Below are positions 6,944 to 15,803 of a stretch of DNA of 64,000 nucleotides, in pieces; within the stretch, counting starts at the first letter, position 1, and each line of letters begins with the position of its first letter. The stretch covers positions 372,001 through 436,000 of the forward strand of contig NZ_SNUU01000001.1 of assembly GCF_012027645.1 (NCBI RefSeq), read 5' to 3'. The notes below the pieces were generated by a model. That model saw nothing but the letters and a program-made list of their open reading frames with translations. It was not told where the DNA came from and made no database searches. The position numbers were made by a program, and so were the translations under genes. The stretch comes from Thermococcus sp. 18S1. Lineage in GTDB: Archaea; Methanobacteriota_B; Thermococci; Thermococcales; Thermococcaceae.

Positions 6944-7649
6944 CCATTCCGAAGCCGTACCTCGTTTTTTCCCCAAAACCGTTCTCATAGCCGAAGCGGG
7001 CGATCTCGGAGGAGCCGGTGTACCGGAATATCATGAGCGAGCCGCGGTAGTAGGTGTCCTTAACGAGTATCCTGACGGGCTTGAACTTGACAACGTCTAT
7101 TGAGAAGTCCCTCTCCTCGGGCATCTCCCCCATTATGGCAGAATAGCGCATGAGCATTACCTTGCGGAGCTTGTCGAAGAAGCTCTCCTCGTTGGGGTAG
7201 AGATCCCATATCTTCATCCTGTTGCCGCTCAGCTTAACCGTCCTGACCATTATCGGACTCAGCGTCGAAAACAGGGCACTCTCCTTTATCCGGGGTTCCT
7301 TGAGAACCTTTATGTCATCCGCGATGAAGGTGGCGTCCCCTATCTGCAGAACGGGGCTGTCTATAAAGCCCTCAACGACTGCCTTTATCAGCTCGTTCGA
7401 GGAGGACGAGATGTATAGCGAGACGTCGTCCGAGAGAACCCTAATGCCCCTGTCGGGGATGAGCTCGCGCTTCCGCACCATTATGCGGGAGAACGTGAAG
7501 TAGTCAACGTGACTAACTTCAGCTTCCCTGGCTATTTCAGGGGAAACTATGGCCATTTTGGCCACTAACTGAGTGTAAACGTCATAATTGTAGTTAAACG
7601 GCAGAATCGTGCCCTCCTCTGCGGGCCTGAACTTTATCTCCACCCTCAT
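6900..7649 (-). CDS. cas6: Cas6-family CRISPR RNA-binding/processing protein, solitary
   Basis: This 249-residue RAMP protein has the Cas6 C-terminal glycine-rich loop (GFGEKTRYGFGMV, near residue 225) and a tandem ferredoxin-like pattern. Cas6 cuts CRISPR transcripts in the repeat. There are no other cas genes and no repeat-spacer array anywhere in the window. Compared from memory with the P. furiosus enzyme, the N-terminal Tyr/His/Lys catalytic triad is not evident: the tyrosine position reads A/K and the lysine position near YFTFS reads D. A non-catalytic RNA-binding form is therefore possible. ATG 7649 has a GGGGTGGG element upstream. Confidence 0.82.
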   Translation of the reverse strand: MRVEIKFRPAEEGTILPFNYNYDVYTQLVAKMAIVSPEIAREAEVSHVDYFTFSRIMVRKRELIPDRGIRVLSDDVSLYISSSSNELIKAVVEGFIDSPVLQIGDATFIADDIKVLKEPRIKESALFSTLSPIMVRTVKLSGNRMKIWDLYPNEESFFDKLRKVMLMRYSAIMGEMPEERDFSIDVVKFKPVRILVKDTYYRGSLMIFRYTGSSEIARFGYENGFGEKTRYGFGMVKVIDEEQEPEAQE

Positions 7650-7772
7650 TACAACCCACCCCTCGGTATAACCTTTCTATACTCTGCGTTTAAAGTTAAT
7701 AAGAATTTCGCAAATTAAACCAACGAAGGATTACTTCAAAGAGATGTTTGGAGAATCCGCACGTTTGGTACC

Positions 7773-7788
7773 AAAAGTATATAAATCG
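7773..7788 (+). promoter_or_regulatory. Promoter (BRE/TATA) of the PAN gene
   Basis: AAAAGTATATAAATCG is a near-consensus archaeal BRE plus TATA box. It is about 80 nt before the PAN ATG, which predicts an untranslated leader of roughly 55-60 nt; most other genes here have much shorter leaders. Confidence 0.6.
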
Positions 7789-7865
7789 TCCCGCCAACCT
7801 TCTGGGGAAGGATAGAGTTAAAAAGACCCTTCTACAGAAACCTTAATTGTGAGAGGTGAAAGGTT

Positions 7866-9062
7866 ATGAGCGTTGAAAACGTCGATATCAAACCAACGGA
7901 CGAGTACGATGATTACGTCATATATCTGAAGAGACGCATAAGGCAGCTTGAGCTCCAGGTGAGAACCCTGGAAGCCGACAAGGAGAGACTGGAGAGAGAG
8001 CTTTCCCGCCTGAGAATGGAGATGTCCAGGCTCAGACAGCCCCCTGCCTTCGCGGGGACGCTTCTCGAACTGCTCGACGAGGACAGGGCAATAGTCCAGA
8101 ACTTCAACGGCCCGCGCTTTGTCGTCAGGATAGCGCCATGGATCGAGCGCGAGAACCTCAAGCCGGGTTCTAGGGTGGCCCTCGACCAGAGAACGATGGC
8201 CGTCGTGGAGGTCCTCCCCAGCGAGAAGGACCCGAGCGTCCTCGGATTCGAGGTCATCGAGAGACCGACCGTCAGTTACAAGGACATCGGCGGCCTGGAG
8301 AAACAGCTTCAGGAACTCAGGGAGGCAATAGAGCTTCCGCTCAGGCACCCGGAGCTCTTCGAGAAGGTCGGAATCGAGCCGCCCAAGGGGGTTCTCCTCT
8401 ACGGTCCGCCCGGTTGCGGAAAGACCCTCATGGCCAAGGCCCTGGCCCACGAGGCCAATGCAACATTCATCCGCGTCGTTGGCAGCGAACTCGTGAGAAA
8501 GTTCATAGGAGAGGGCGCCAGACTCGTCCACGAGCTGTTTGAGCTCGCCAAGGAAAAGGCCCCGACCATAATCTTCATAGACGAGATCGACGCAATAGGA
8601 GCGAAGAGGATGGACGAAACCACGGGCGGCGAGAGGGAGGTCAACAGAACCCTCATGCAGCTCCTGGCGGAGATGGACGGCTTCGACCCGAGGGGCAACG
8701 TCAAGATAATCGCCGCCACCAACAGGCCGGACATCCTCGATCCAGCTCTGCTGAGACCCGGCAGGTTCGACAGACTCATAGAGGTCCCGCTCCCAGACTT
8801 CCGCGGCAGGCTGGAGATAATCAAGGTGCACACGAGGAAGATGAACCTCAGGGACGTCGACCTGCGCGTAATCGCGGAGATGACCGAGGGAGCCAGCGGT
8901 GCGGACCTCAAGGCCATAGCGACCGAGGCAGGAATGTTCGCCATAAGGGCGAGGCGCGAGTACGTCACCCAGGAGGACTTCATGAAGGCCATCGAGAAGG
9001 TCTTCGGCGCGGAGCAGAGGCTCGCCCAGCAGATAGCGATGCACGAAGTCATGTACGGCTGA
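7866..9062 (+). CDS. pan: Proteasome-activating nucleotidase (PAN)
   Basis: The 398-residue AAA+ ATPase forms the hexameric unfoldase that feeds the 20S proteasome. An N-terminal coiled coil (about residues 15-58) is followed by an OB-like domain (60-130) and the AAA domain with Walker A GPPGCGKT (180-187), Walker B IIFIDEID (235-242) and arginine-finger region RPGRFDR. The C-terminus ends in MYG, an HbYX-type motif that docks into the proteasome alpha ring. GAGGTGA precedes ATG 7866. Its 3' end overlaps the convergent MFS gene by 14 nt. The beta subunit lies at 45 kb. Confidence 0.96.
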   Translation: MSVENVDIKPTDEYDDYVIYLKRRIRQLELQVRTLEADKERLERELSRLRMEMSRLRQPPAFAGTLLELLDEDRAIVQNFNGPRFVVRIAPWIERENLKPGSRVALDQRTMAVVEVLPSEKDPSVLGFEVIERPTVSYKDIGGLEKQLQELREAIELPLRHPELFEKVGIEPPKGVLLYGPPGCGKTLMAKALAHEANATFIRVVGSELVRKFIGEGARLVHELFELAKEKAPTIIFIDEIDAIGAKRMDETTGGEREVNRTLMQLLAEMDGFDPRGNVKIIAATNRPDILDPALLRPGRFDRLIEVPLPDFRGRLEIIKVHTRKMNLRDVDLRVIAEMTEGASGADLKAIATEAGMFAIRARREYVTQEDFMKAIEKVFGAEQRLAQQIAMHEVMYG

Positions 9063-10182
9063 GCCGTCTCTCTTTTCTTCCTTCAATACCCTCCTCCAGT
9101 TTTATGACCGCCCACGCCAGCATGTACATAGCTGGTATCGACAGGAACGCCTTCTCGTAGCCGAAGTGATCTATCAGGAGACCGACGAGATATGGCCCCA
9201 CCGTGGCCCCAAAGAATCCCACCATGTTGACGAAGCCCATGACAGAACCGAGGTTCTCTCCGGTGGCCTTCTCAGAGGTGTAGGCGGTGACTATGGCACC
9301 GACGGAGTAGAACGTGATGCCCAGAGGGAGGATAACCCAGGGAGACGCCGTCACGGCCAGGAGGAGCGTGAGGAGGGCGTTGAGTCCGAAGACCACAGCC
9401 ACGCTGCGCCGGCCAATCCTGTCGTACAGTCCGCCTCCAACGAGAGAGCCAGCGATTCCGATAACCGAGAGAAGGGAGAACAGCAGGGACGCGGTTTCAA
9501 GGGAGACCCCCGCGTTCACCAGGAAGGACACAAGGAACGTGAGGAGACCAAAGAAGGCGGCGAGGACTATGAAGTTCGCCGCGCTGAGGAGGAAAACGTT
9601 CCGCGGGATTGAGAACGTAACCCTGGAGGGTCTGGACACCTCGCCTCTGACGGCAAGGGCCAGTGCGATTCCTATCATCGTGCTCAGAACCGAGAGCACG
9701 AGAAAGGCGTAGCGCCACTCGAGGTTCACAGCTATGGGGACGACTATCAGAGGCGCTATCCCGCTGCCGACGGGCGGGCCGACCATGAAGACACCCAGTG
9801 CGGAACCCTTCCTCTCGCGATAGACCTCGCTTATCAGGGCAGTTGCGGGGGCGTAGTACAGGCCGGAGAAGATTCCATAGAGGGCCCTGATAGCGAGGAG
9901 GTCCCAGTAGCCGCGGGCAAAGATGATAAGGGCCGAAGAGAGTGAATAACCGATTATGCTGAGGGTGAGGAGACGTTTTCTGCCGATTCTGTCGCCGAAG
10001 TAGCCCGCAGGAACCTGGACAAGGGCGTAGGGTAGGAGAAGGGCGGTCATCAGAAGCCCGGCCTCGGCGTTGTTTATTCCCAGCTCCGCCTTTATCATTG
10101 GTATGAGGGGAGGGATCGCCATCCTGTGGGCGTAGTTGAATATCCAGCCGAGGCTCACGAGGGCAAGGAGCTTCTTCCTCAT
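9049..10182 (-). CDS. MFS transporter
   Basis: The 377-residue protein has 12 predicted membrane segments in two halves. The MFS signature between TM2 and TM3 reads [11 protein letters not shown], and the equivalent in the second half is [10 protein letters not shown]. The substrate is unknown; the pattern suits a proton-coupled organic anion or drug transporter. ATG 10182 lies about 25-30 nt downstream of CTTTTAAAC, so the transcript is probably leaderless. It is divergent from rio2 and overlaps PAN tail-to-tail. Confidence 0.85.
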   Translation of the reverse strand: MRKKLLALVSLGWIFNYAHRMAIPPLIPMIKAELGINNAEAGLLMTALLLPYALVQVPAGYFGDRIGRKRLLTLSIIGYSLSSALIIFARGYWDLLAIRALYGIFSGLYYAPATALISEVYRERKGSALGVFMVGPPVGSGIAPLIVVPIAVNLEWRYAFLVLSVLSTMIGIALALAVRGEVSRPSRVTFSIPRNVFLLSAANFIVLAAFFGLLTFLVSFLVNAGVSLETASLLFSLLSVIGIAGSLVGGGLYDRIGRRSVAVVFGLNALLTLLLAVTASPWVILPLGITFYSVGAIVTAYTSEKATGENLGSVMGFVNMVGFFGATVGPYLVGLLIDHFGYEKAFLSIPAMYMLAWAVIKLEEGIEGRKERRLSRT

Positions 10183-10280
10183 GGTCTTCGATAAACAGTT
10201 GAACGTTTAAAAGTCTGTTGGACAGGAGCGGCCAACTACCTTTATAAATTCCGGCCAGAAACCGAGTTTAGGGAAGAAAG

Positions 10281-11210
10281 ATGGTGAGCAAGCTACTGGC
10301 ACTGGAGGCCTACCCTAACCTGCGGGACCTTGACTTCAGGATACTCAGAGGGGTAGAGCTGAACATGCGGCACCACCGCTGGGTGCCACTGGAGGACATC
10401 GCGCGCTTCACGAGAACTGACATCGAGACCGCCTCGTTCAGGCTGGGGAAGCTCGACGACTGGGGGCTCGTGGCTAGAAGAAGCGACATAGGCTACATAG
10501 GATACCAGCTCACAATACACGGCTACGATGTCCTCGCCATAAGGGCGCTCGCGAAGAAGGGCGTTATCGAAGCGATAAACCCCGCCCATGTGGGCGTGGG
10601 AAAGGACGCCGACGTTTACATCGGAATGACCCCCTCGGGTGAAAAGGTCGCCGTCAAGTTCAACCGCATCGGTGGAAGAACCGCATCGCGGAGGGCAGGC
10701 TACCACGGCCACGTCTTCCAGGATAAGCGCCACACGAGCTGGCTCTACGTCTCAAGGCTCATCGCGAAGAAGGAGTACGAGGCGCTGACCCTGCTGAGCC
10801 CGATAGCCCGGGTGCCGAGGCCTGTAGCATGGAACAGGCACGTGGTCGTCATGGAGTTCATAGAAGGAACCGAGCTGGCGGAGCTTCGCGACACGGACCT
10901 GACACGGGAAGAGGCGAAAGAGATACTCGACCGCGTCCTGGAGGAGTACCTCAAGATAGTCCGCTTCGGCATCGTCCACTCGGACATGAGCGAGTTCAAC
11001 GTGGTTCTGACCCACGACGAGGGCGAGATACTCATAATAGACTGGGCCCAGCACATAACCACAGCCCATCCGGAGAGCTACGAACTTCTGAAGAGGGACC
11101 TGAGGGTGGTGCTGAACGCATTCAGGAGAAGGTGGCGTGTGGAGAAGAGGTTTGAGGATGTCTGGCCGGAATTTGAAAAGGCCTGGCTCGAGAGCCGGGG
11201 TGAGGGATGA
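10281..11210 (+). CDS. rio2: RIO2-type serine/threonine protein kinase
   Basis: The 309-residue atypical kinase acts in maturation of the small ribosomal subunit. The N-terminal winged helix (about residues 1-90) is specific to RIO2. The kinase domain has a GVGKDADVY nucleotide loop, catalytic K126 (VAVKFNRIG), the HSDMSEFN catalytic loop (233-240) and the metal-binding D254 (IIDWAQ). A TATA-like CCTTTATAAATT lies about 40 nt upstream. It overlaps the next gene by 4 nt (ATGA). Confidence 0.93.
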   Translation: MVSKLLALEAYPNLRDLDFRILRGVELNMRHHRWVPLEDIARFTRTDIETASFRLGKLDDWGLVARRSDIGYIGYQLTIHGYDVLAIRALAKKGVIEAINPAHVGVGKDADVYIGMTPSGEKVAVKFNRIGGRTASRRAGYHGHVFQDKRHTSWLYVSRLIAKKEYEALTLLSPIARVPRPVAWNRHVVVMEFIEGTELAELRDTDLTREEAKEILDRVLEEYLKIVRFGIVHSDMSEFNVVLTHDEGEILIIDWAQHITTAHPESYELLKRDLRVVLNAFRRRWRVEKRFEDVWPEFEKAWLESRGEG

Positions 11211-11701
11211 TGGTAATAAAATACGAACCCCTGAACAGGCGTGAGAGGATCATGAGGCTCTTCAGAGAGGCCATAGAGGCGGAGAATGCCCGAGACCTCG
11301 AAACCGCCAAGCGGAAGCTGGACGAGATAATGGAGCTGGCGAGGGACGAGGAGCCGGAGTTCTACTTCGAGGCCTGCTTCAGACTCGCGGAGATTTTCCT
11401 TCAGGAGGACAACTACAGGGGAGCCGTGAAGTGCGCGGTACGCGGAATAGGCCGCGCCCCCAGTGAAGACCTCTACCGGCTCGGGGTAAAGAGGCTCGGA
11501 GACATTCTGTTCATTATGAAGGAGGAGAACCTGCTCGATGAGATAGCGGAGGACATGGACGTTACGCTGGGCCTGGTGAAGGACGACGAGGAGCTTTACC
11601 GCTTCGTCCAAACGCTCGTGAGGATAGCAAAGGGAGAAAATGTTGAGGAACGGTTCTCGCTGGAGGAGTTCAACGAGATAATCGGGTTCCTCAAAGGATA
11701 G
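11207..11701 (+). CDS. TPR-like helical protein of unknown function
   Basis: The 164-residue protein is almost entirely helical with TPR-like helix pairs (about residues 12-80, for example RLFREAIEAENARDLETAKRKL cut to its pattern of paired amphipathic helices). No catalytic motif is seen. It is translationally coupled to rio2 (GGGGTGAGGG then ATGATGG), so it may be a partner in ribosome maturation; that is inference. The last 11 nt overlap the convergent radical SAM gene. Confidence 0.75.
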   Translation: MMVIKYEPLNRRERIMRLFREAIEAENARDLETAKRKLDEIMELARDEEPEFYFEACFRLAEIFLQEDNYRGAVKCAVRGIGRAPSEDLYRLGVKRLGDILFIMKEENLLDEIAEDMDVTLGLVKDDEELYRFVQTLVRIAKGENVEERFSLEEFNEIIGFLKG

Positions 11702-12638
11702 ATTGAATGACATGCCTCACGTAGTCCCTTTCCGGACTTTCGGGGAAGTTGTAGGGCTCTTTCTTTGGCCTTTCATTGTAGTACGGTCTGTTGCAGCCCG
11801 GACAGCCGTGGGTGGCGAATATCTCGGGCGGAATCACCGAGGCAAGCTCATCAACATCGATTCCAAACCCGACGAGGGAGCCTCCCCCATCGAACTCAAA
11901 GTCCTCGGGTGCGGCGAGTCCTTCCTTTATGAGGTAGTGGGCCACCTGGATTCTCCTGTACCTGGCAAGGCTCGGGGGCTCTGCGTTCTCAAGGCGGGTT
12001 CCCCTTATGGGCGTGAACGCGAAGAGGGAAACCCAGGCACCCATCGAATACGCCCGCCCAATGGTCTCCACTGCCTCTCTATCCGTCTCTCCGAGCCCAA
12101 TTATCAGGTGCACGAGGGCCTTTCCATCACCGAAGACTTCGATGACATCTTTAGTAAAGCGCCACATGTCGTCCCAGGAGTAAAGGGACTCCTTGATCTC
12201 CGGATAGAGCCTCTCGCTGGCCACGTCGAGGCCGACACCTATGTAGTCAACCCCCCTTGATTTGAACTCCACAAGAGTGCCCCTGTCCACGGGGGTTATC
12301 GAGACTGAGACCGGAATGCCCAGAGGCTGGAAAATGTCGAGAAGTTCGAGAACGTCGGAGACCAGGCTCGGATAGTCAACCGTCTGGAGGCATATCCTCG
12401 CAAAACCGCCCGCGGGAAGGCGTTCAATGACTTCCTCCACATCAAAGGCAGGCCAGGTTATGCGTGACAGCCTCTTGAGGTCCGCCTCGCTTCCCCTAGC
12501 CTGGGGACAGAAGGCGCAGTTGTTGCGGCAGCGGCCTTCGTGATACGTCATGAGGTACGCCGTTGTTGGTCTGGCCAGCATCCGGGCCTTTATCAGCCCC
12601 ATCGCTATGGCGGTTCCGTAGGAGACCCTGATCTTCAT
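11691..12638 (-). CDS. Radical SAM protein
   Basis: This 315-residue enzyme has the iron-sulfur motif C37-x3-C41-x2-C44 (CRNNCAFC). The core looks like the biotin/lipoate-synthase branch (ICLQTVDYP, IGVGLDVAS, LIIGLGETD). The C-terminal CPGCNRPYYNERP may bind a second metal cluster. The reaction is not known; a role in cofactor or lipid modification would fit. It overlaps the upstream MFS gene by 4 nt on the same strand. Confidence 0.82.
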   Translation of the reverse strand: MKIRVSYGTAIAMGLIKARMLARPTTAYLMTYHEGRCRNNCAFCPQARGSEADLKRLSRITWPAFDVEEVIERLPAGGFARICLQTVDYPSLVSDVLELLDIFQPLGIPVSVSITPVDRGTLVEFKSRGVDYIGVGLDVASERLYPEIKESLYSWDDMWRFTKDVIEVFGDGKALVHLIIGLGETDREAVETIGRAYSMGAWVSLFAFTPIRGTRLENAEPPSLARYRRIQVAHYLIKEGLAAPEDFEFDGGGSLVGFGIDVDELASVIPPEIFATHGCPGCNRPYYNERPKKEPYNFPESPERDYVRHVIQSIL

Positions 12639-13810
12639 TTTTTCCTACCTCCCAGTATGAGGGGCGCGTGGACTATTATAAGTGATGCGGCCGCTATGAA
12701 CGGGAGCAGCGGGAAGACCCCGGTGTAGCCCCTGATGCCGGCGACGTAGCCGAGGGTCACCTGACCGCCGAGCATTCCAAGGTCGAAGAACATCGTGTAG
12801 ACGCTCGAACCCATCGTCCTTATCTTCTGAGGAAGGTTTCCAAGGGCCATGAGCTGCATAGCGGGAACGGAGAGGCCGAAGCCGGCCCCGATGATGAATG
12901 CACTGACGTAGGAGTAGGGCGGGAGCCTGTAAAGGATCAGCACTATGTAGCCGAGGATAACGAGGAGCATGCCAGCACGTATGACTGGAATCGGGCCCAT
13001 TCTGTCGGCACTCTTGCCGCCAACGAGCCTCATTACGAAGCTCGATATCCCGATGACCATCATGTAGAAGCCGAACAGGCTCTGAGGCATGCCCAGTACC
13101 TTGTAGAGCGCGGGGAGGTACGTTATGACGCCGGCGTAGGAGAAGGAGAAGAAGAACAGTGCCAGCGACGCGGCAACGAAATAGCTCCTGAGGAGCTCCG
13201 AGTAGCTGACGTCCTCGTGCCTCTCCTCCCTCCTGGCAACGGCCCTTCTGCCATCGAGCCAGACCGGGACTACGAGGACGAGGCCAACGAGGGAGAACGC
13301 CACTGTGAAGGAGAATGCCCCGACGAAGCCGAGGATGTCGGAGAGGTAGCCTCCGAGGGCGGGGCCGATTATGTTGCCGAGGGAGAACATCATGCCCCTC
13401 CAGCCCAGGGTCTCACCGACGCGTCCCTCAGGTGCGAGGTCAACGGCTGTTGAGAGGCTGGAGGGGAAGAATATACCCATCGAAAAGCCGTGAATCGCCC
13501 TTGCGAAGGCGAATATCCACAGGTTCCCCAGGAGCGCGGAGGTTATGTAGAGAACCCCCGCCAGCATTCCCAGGACGTTGCCTGCCATCATTGCCTGGAA
13601 CCTATAACCTTTGTCGCCGATGAGACCGCCGATGGGCTTTGAGAACAGGGAGACAACCGAGGCAACCCCTGCCACCAGGCCAACCAGGAAGGGGGTGGCC
13701 TCAAGGGTTATCGCGAAGGGCGATATTATGGGGTTGACTACGCTTATTCCCAGGAAGAAAAAGAAGGTCGAGAAGTTGAGTAACCAGATGTCCCTGAGAG
13801 CTCGGTCGAT
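12635..13810 (-). CDS. MFS transporter with no canonical start codon
   Basis: This 12-TM MFS protein of about 391 residues has the signature GGLIGDKG. The only ATG/GTG/TTG start in frame (GTG 13675) falls within the second membrane region. The open frame continues 46 codons upstream to the TGA of the asparaginase gene, and that stretch encodes a convincing first membrane helix (WLLNFSTFFFFLGISVV, PIISPFA). No ATG, GTG or TTG exists in it. An ATC at 13810 placed 8 nt after a GGGGG sequence is the best candidate near-cognate start. A sequencing error or coupling to the upstream stop are alternatives. Substrate unknown. Confidence 0.75.
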   Translation of the reverse strand: MDRALRDIWLLNFSTFFFFLGISVVNPIISPFAITLEATPFLVGLVAGVASVVSLFSKPIGGLIGDKGYRFQAMMAGNVLGMLAGVLYITSALLGNLWIFAFARAIHGFSMGIFFPSSLSTAVDLAPEGRVGETLGWRGMMFSLGNIIGPALGGYLSDILGFVGAFSFTVAFSLVGLVLVVPVWLDGRRAVARREERHEDVSYSELLRSYFVAASLALFFFSFSYAGVITYLPALYKVLGMPQSLFGFYMMVIGISSFVMRLVGGKSADRMGPIPVIRAGMLLVILGYIVLILYRLPPYSYVSAFIIGAGFGLSVPAMQLMALGNLPQKIRTMGSSVYTMFFDLGMLGGQVTLGYVAGIRGYTGVFPLLPFIAAASLIIVHAPLILGGRKK

Positions 13811-13813
13811 GGC

Positions 13814-14734
13814 TCAAACCCCCGCTACGGGTTCATCCATGCCGTCTCTCATGAAGGCATGGCTCATGTGCTTCGTATTCTTCGCGAAGCCCACGTTGCC
13901 CTTGGCATCAACCATTATTATGCCCATAGTATCTGCGCCGAAGTAGCGCGTTGCGAGGCTTATAGCTGCATCGCTCGCAGCCTGGGCGTCCATTCCGAGC
14001 CTGACGAAGTCCGTGGCGCTCTTGGCCAAGGCGAGCTTTATCGCCACTTCGCCGAGACCTGTGCAGGAAGCCCCGGCAACCTCGTTGGCGTAGGTTCCAC
14101 CGCCGATTATCGGGGTGTCGCCAACCCTGCCGAACATCTTGAGGAAGACCCCACCGGTGGACGTTCCGGCGACAACTTCCTCGCCGTCGAAGGCAACCGC
14201 TCCGACCGTGCTCCTAAGGACTTCTGGGTACTCCTTTATCAGCTCGTTGAGCTTCTTCCAGTGCCTTGTCTCACCGGTTTCGAGCAGCTTTTTCCTCAGC
14301 TCCTCCCACTGCTTCAGCCTCTCGTCGGTCACGGGGTTGTACTCCTCGAAGCCCATGAGCCTGGCGAACTTTACCGCCCCCTCGCCGTTGAGGAGCACGT
14401 GATCGGTCTTCTCCATCACCTTCCTCGCAACGCTTATTGGGTTCTTGACGCCCCAGATTCCGGCAACGGCTCCGGCTTCGAGGGTTCTTCCGCGCATTAT
14501 TGCCGCGTCCATCTCGACCTTGCCGTCGAGTGTGAGGACGCTTCCGGTTCCCGCGTTGAAGATCGGGTTGTCTTCAAGAACCTTGACCGCTTCCTCGACC
14601 GCGTCCAAGGCAGAACCCCTCTTGAGTTCGCGCCAGCCGGCCAGAACAGCCTCTCTAACACCTTCGATGACCTTTGGAATGCGCTCCTCCTTCCTTATAG
14701 TGCCGGCACCGCCGTGAACTATTATCGCGACCAT
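13814..14734 (-). CDS. Plant-type L-asparaginase / isoaspartyl peptidase (Ntn hydrolase)
   Basis: The 306-residue precursor is cleaved autocatalytically before Thr176 (RSTVGAVA), which becomes the nucleophile of the beta chain. Supporting motifs are HGGAG (7-11), NPIFNAGTGS (56-65) and GTSTGG (190-195). It hydrolyses isoaspartyl dipeptides and asparagine. ATG 14734 has GGTGAT upstream; ATA/CTC codons before it belong to an in-frame extension without support. The gene is immediately followed by the MFS gene, so co-transcription is likely. Confidence 0.92.
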   Translation of the reverse strand: MVAIIVHGGAGTIRKEERIPKVIEGVREAVLAGWRELKRGSALDAVEEAVKVLEDNPIFNAGTGSVLTLDGKVEMDAAIMRGRTLEAGAVAGIWGVKNPISVARKVMEKTDHVLLNGEGAVKFARLMGFEEYNPVTDERLKQWEELRKKLLETGETRHWKKLNELIKEYPEVLRSTVGAVAFDGEEVVAGTSTGGVFLKMFGRVGDTPIIGGGTYANEVAGASCTGLGEVAIKLALAKSATDFVRLGMDAQAASDAAISLATRYFGADTMGIIMVDAKGNVGFAKNTKHMSHAFMRDGMDEPVAGV

Positions 14735-14800
14735 GAGAATCACCGTAATAAAAAGTCCTCGAACGGTTAAAAGAATTGTGGAAACGGGAAGATAGGAACT

Positions 14801-15715
14801 TCAGCTCAGCGCCATGTTGATTATCGTCTCACCGATGTTCTCAAGGTACTCGAGAATCCTGCGGTAGCTCTCGAGGGCTATCGACTGGCGGTAGTCTATC
14901 GAGCGTATCTCCCCCTTGAGCTCGAGCATCAGCCTGTCGATCTTCGTGAGGTCGCGCTCCTCGATTTGAGCCATCATCTGGCCGAACTTCTCCTTAAGGT
15001 ACGGAACGTTCACCTCGCCCGGGTTCTCGGCGATGCGCGTTATGTGGTCTCCGATGCGCTCGATGTTCCGGACTATGAAGAGTATGCCGAGCAGGTCAAA
15101 GGTCCTCTTGATTATGCCGCTCTCCTCGGTGACACCGCGCTTGGTGAGGATTCTGTTGACCGCGCGGATTATGAGGAAGTAGAACCTGTCAAGCTCGTTC
15201 TCGAGGTCGTTGATGTCCCTGAGTATCTCCTCCTCGCCGGGGTTCTGAATGAGAAGCTCAAGGTCACCGAGCATGGACATTATGAGCGAGCGAATCCTGT
15301 TGAGGAGCTCGGCCAGGTTGACCTCCTCCTCGTCGAGGAGACTCTTGGCCACCATCCTCTGGGGCTCGTCGAGGATTATCTCAACACCGGGAAGGCTCTG
15401 GAGAACCTTGCGCATCTTCACCTTGTATATCGGCATCTCCTCAGCCAGGTGAATCTCAAGAACATCGTAGCCCTGGATGTAGGCGGAGATAACGAGCCTG
15501 ACCGCCATGTCTGGGGAATACTCGCGGGATATCGTAAGAACCTTCCTCTCGCTTATCTCCTTCGGCTCCTTGGGGAATATCGTTATGCTCCCGTCGGGGT
15601 TTACGGAGAGCGGAACGACGTCTCCCTGGCTGAGGCCGTGTTCCCTGACCCACTTCTTGGGGAGGGATATTATGTATGAACTCCTGCCGGTAAATTGGAT
15701 TTTCCTGAACTCCAT
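14801..15715 (-). CDS. PhoU-domain regulator with AbrB-like DNA-binding N-terminus
   Basis: The 304-residue protein begins with an AbrB/SpoVT swapped-hairpin domain (MEFRKIQFTGRSSYIISLP, then KKWVREHGL), followed by two PhoU three-helix units (about 115-200 and 205-300; the ERIGDHITRIAE motif binds metal in PhoU proteins). Archaeal homologues are annotated as phosphate uptake regulators. The start is ATG 15715 with GGTGAT upstream. No phosphate transporter gene is adjacent, so its target is elsewhere or different. It is divergent from an MFS gene with 88 nt between starts. Confidence 0.85.
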   Translation of the reverse strand: MEFRKIQFTGRSSYIISLPKKWVREHGLSQGDVVPLSVNPDGSITIFPKEPKEISERKVLTISREYSPDMAVRLVISAYIQGYDVLEIHLAEEMPIYKVKMRKVLQSLPGVEIILDEPQRMVAKSLLDEEEVNLAELLNRIRSLIMSMLGDLELLIQNPGEEEILRDINDLENELDRFYFLIIRAVNRILTKRGVTEESGIIKRTFDLLGILFIVRNIERIGDHITRIAENPGEVNVPYLKEKFGQMMAQIEERDLTKIDRLMLELKGEIRSIDYRQSIALESYRRILEYLENIGETIINMALS

Positions 15716-15783
15716 AGATATCACCGCCGATATATAGACGAGGGGCGGCCTATAAAAGGCTTCGGTTCGACAGACTTATAAAC

Positions 15784-15801
15784 GCTAAGATTAACGTTAG
15801 C
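15784..15801. promoter_or_regulatory. Dyad between TATA box and start of MFS gene
   Basis: GCTAA (15784-15788) and TTAGC (15797-15801) form an inverted repeat. They lie between the TATA-like ACTTATAAAC (about 15774-15783) and ATG 15804, which itself is at the expected transcription start. A repressor bound here would block initiation. Confidence 0.4.
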
Positions 15802-15803
15802 AC

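Noticed and set aside
7650-7865. A CRISPR leader or array next to cas6
   Set aside because: No repeated 28-30 nt units or spacer-like periodicity exist between cas6 and PAN or elsewhere in the window.
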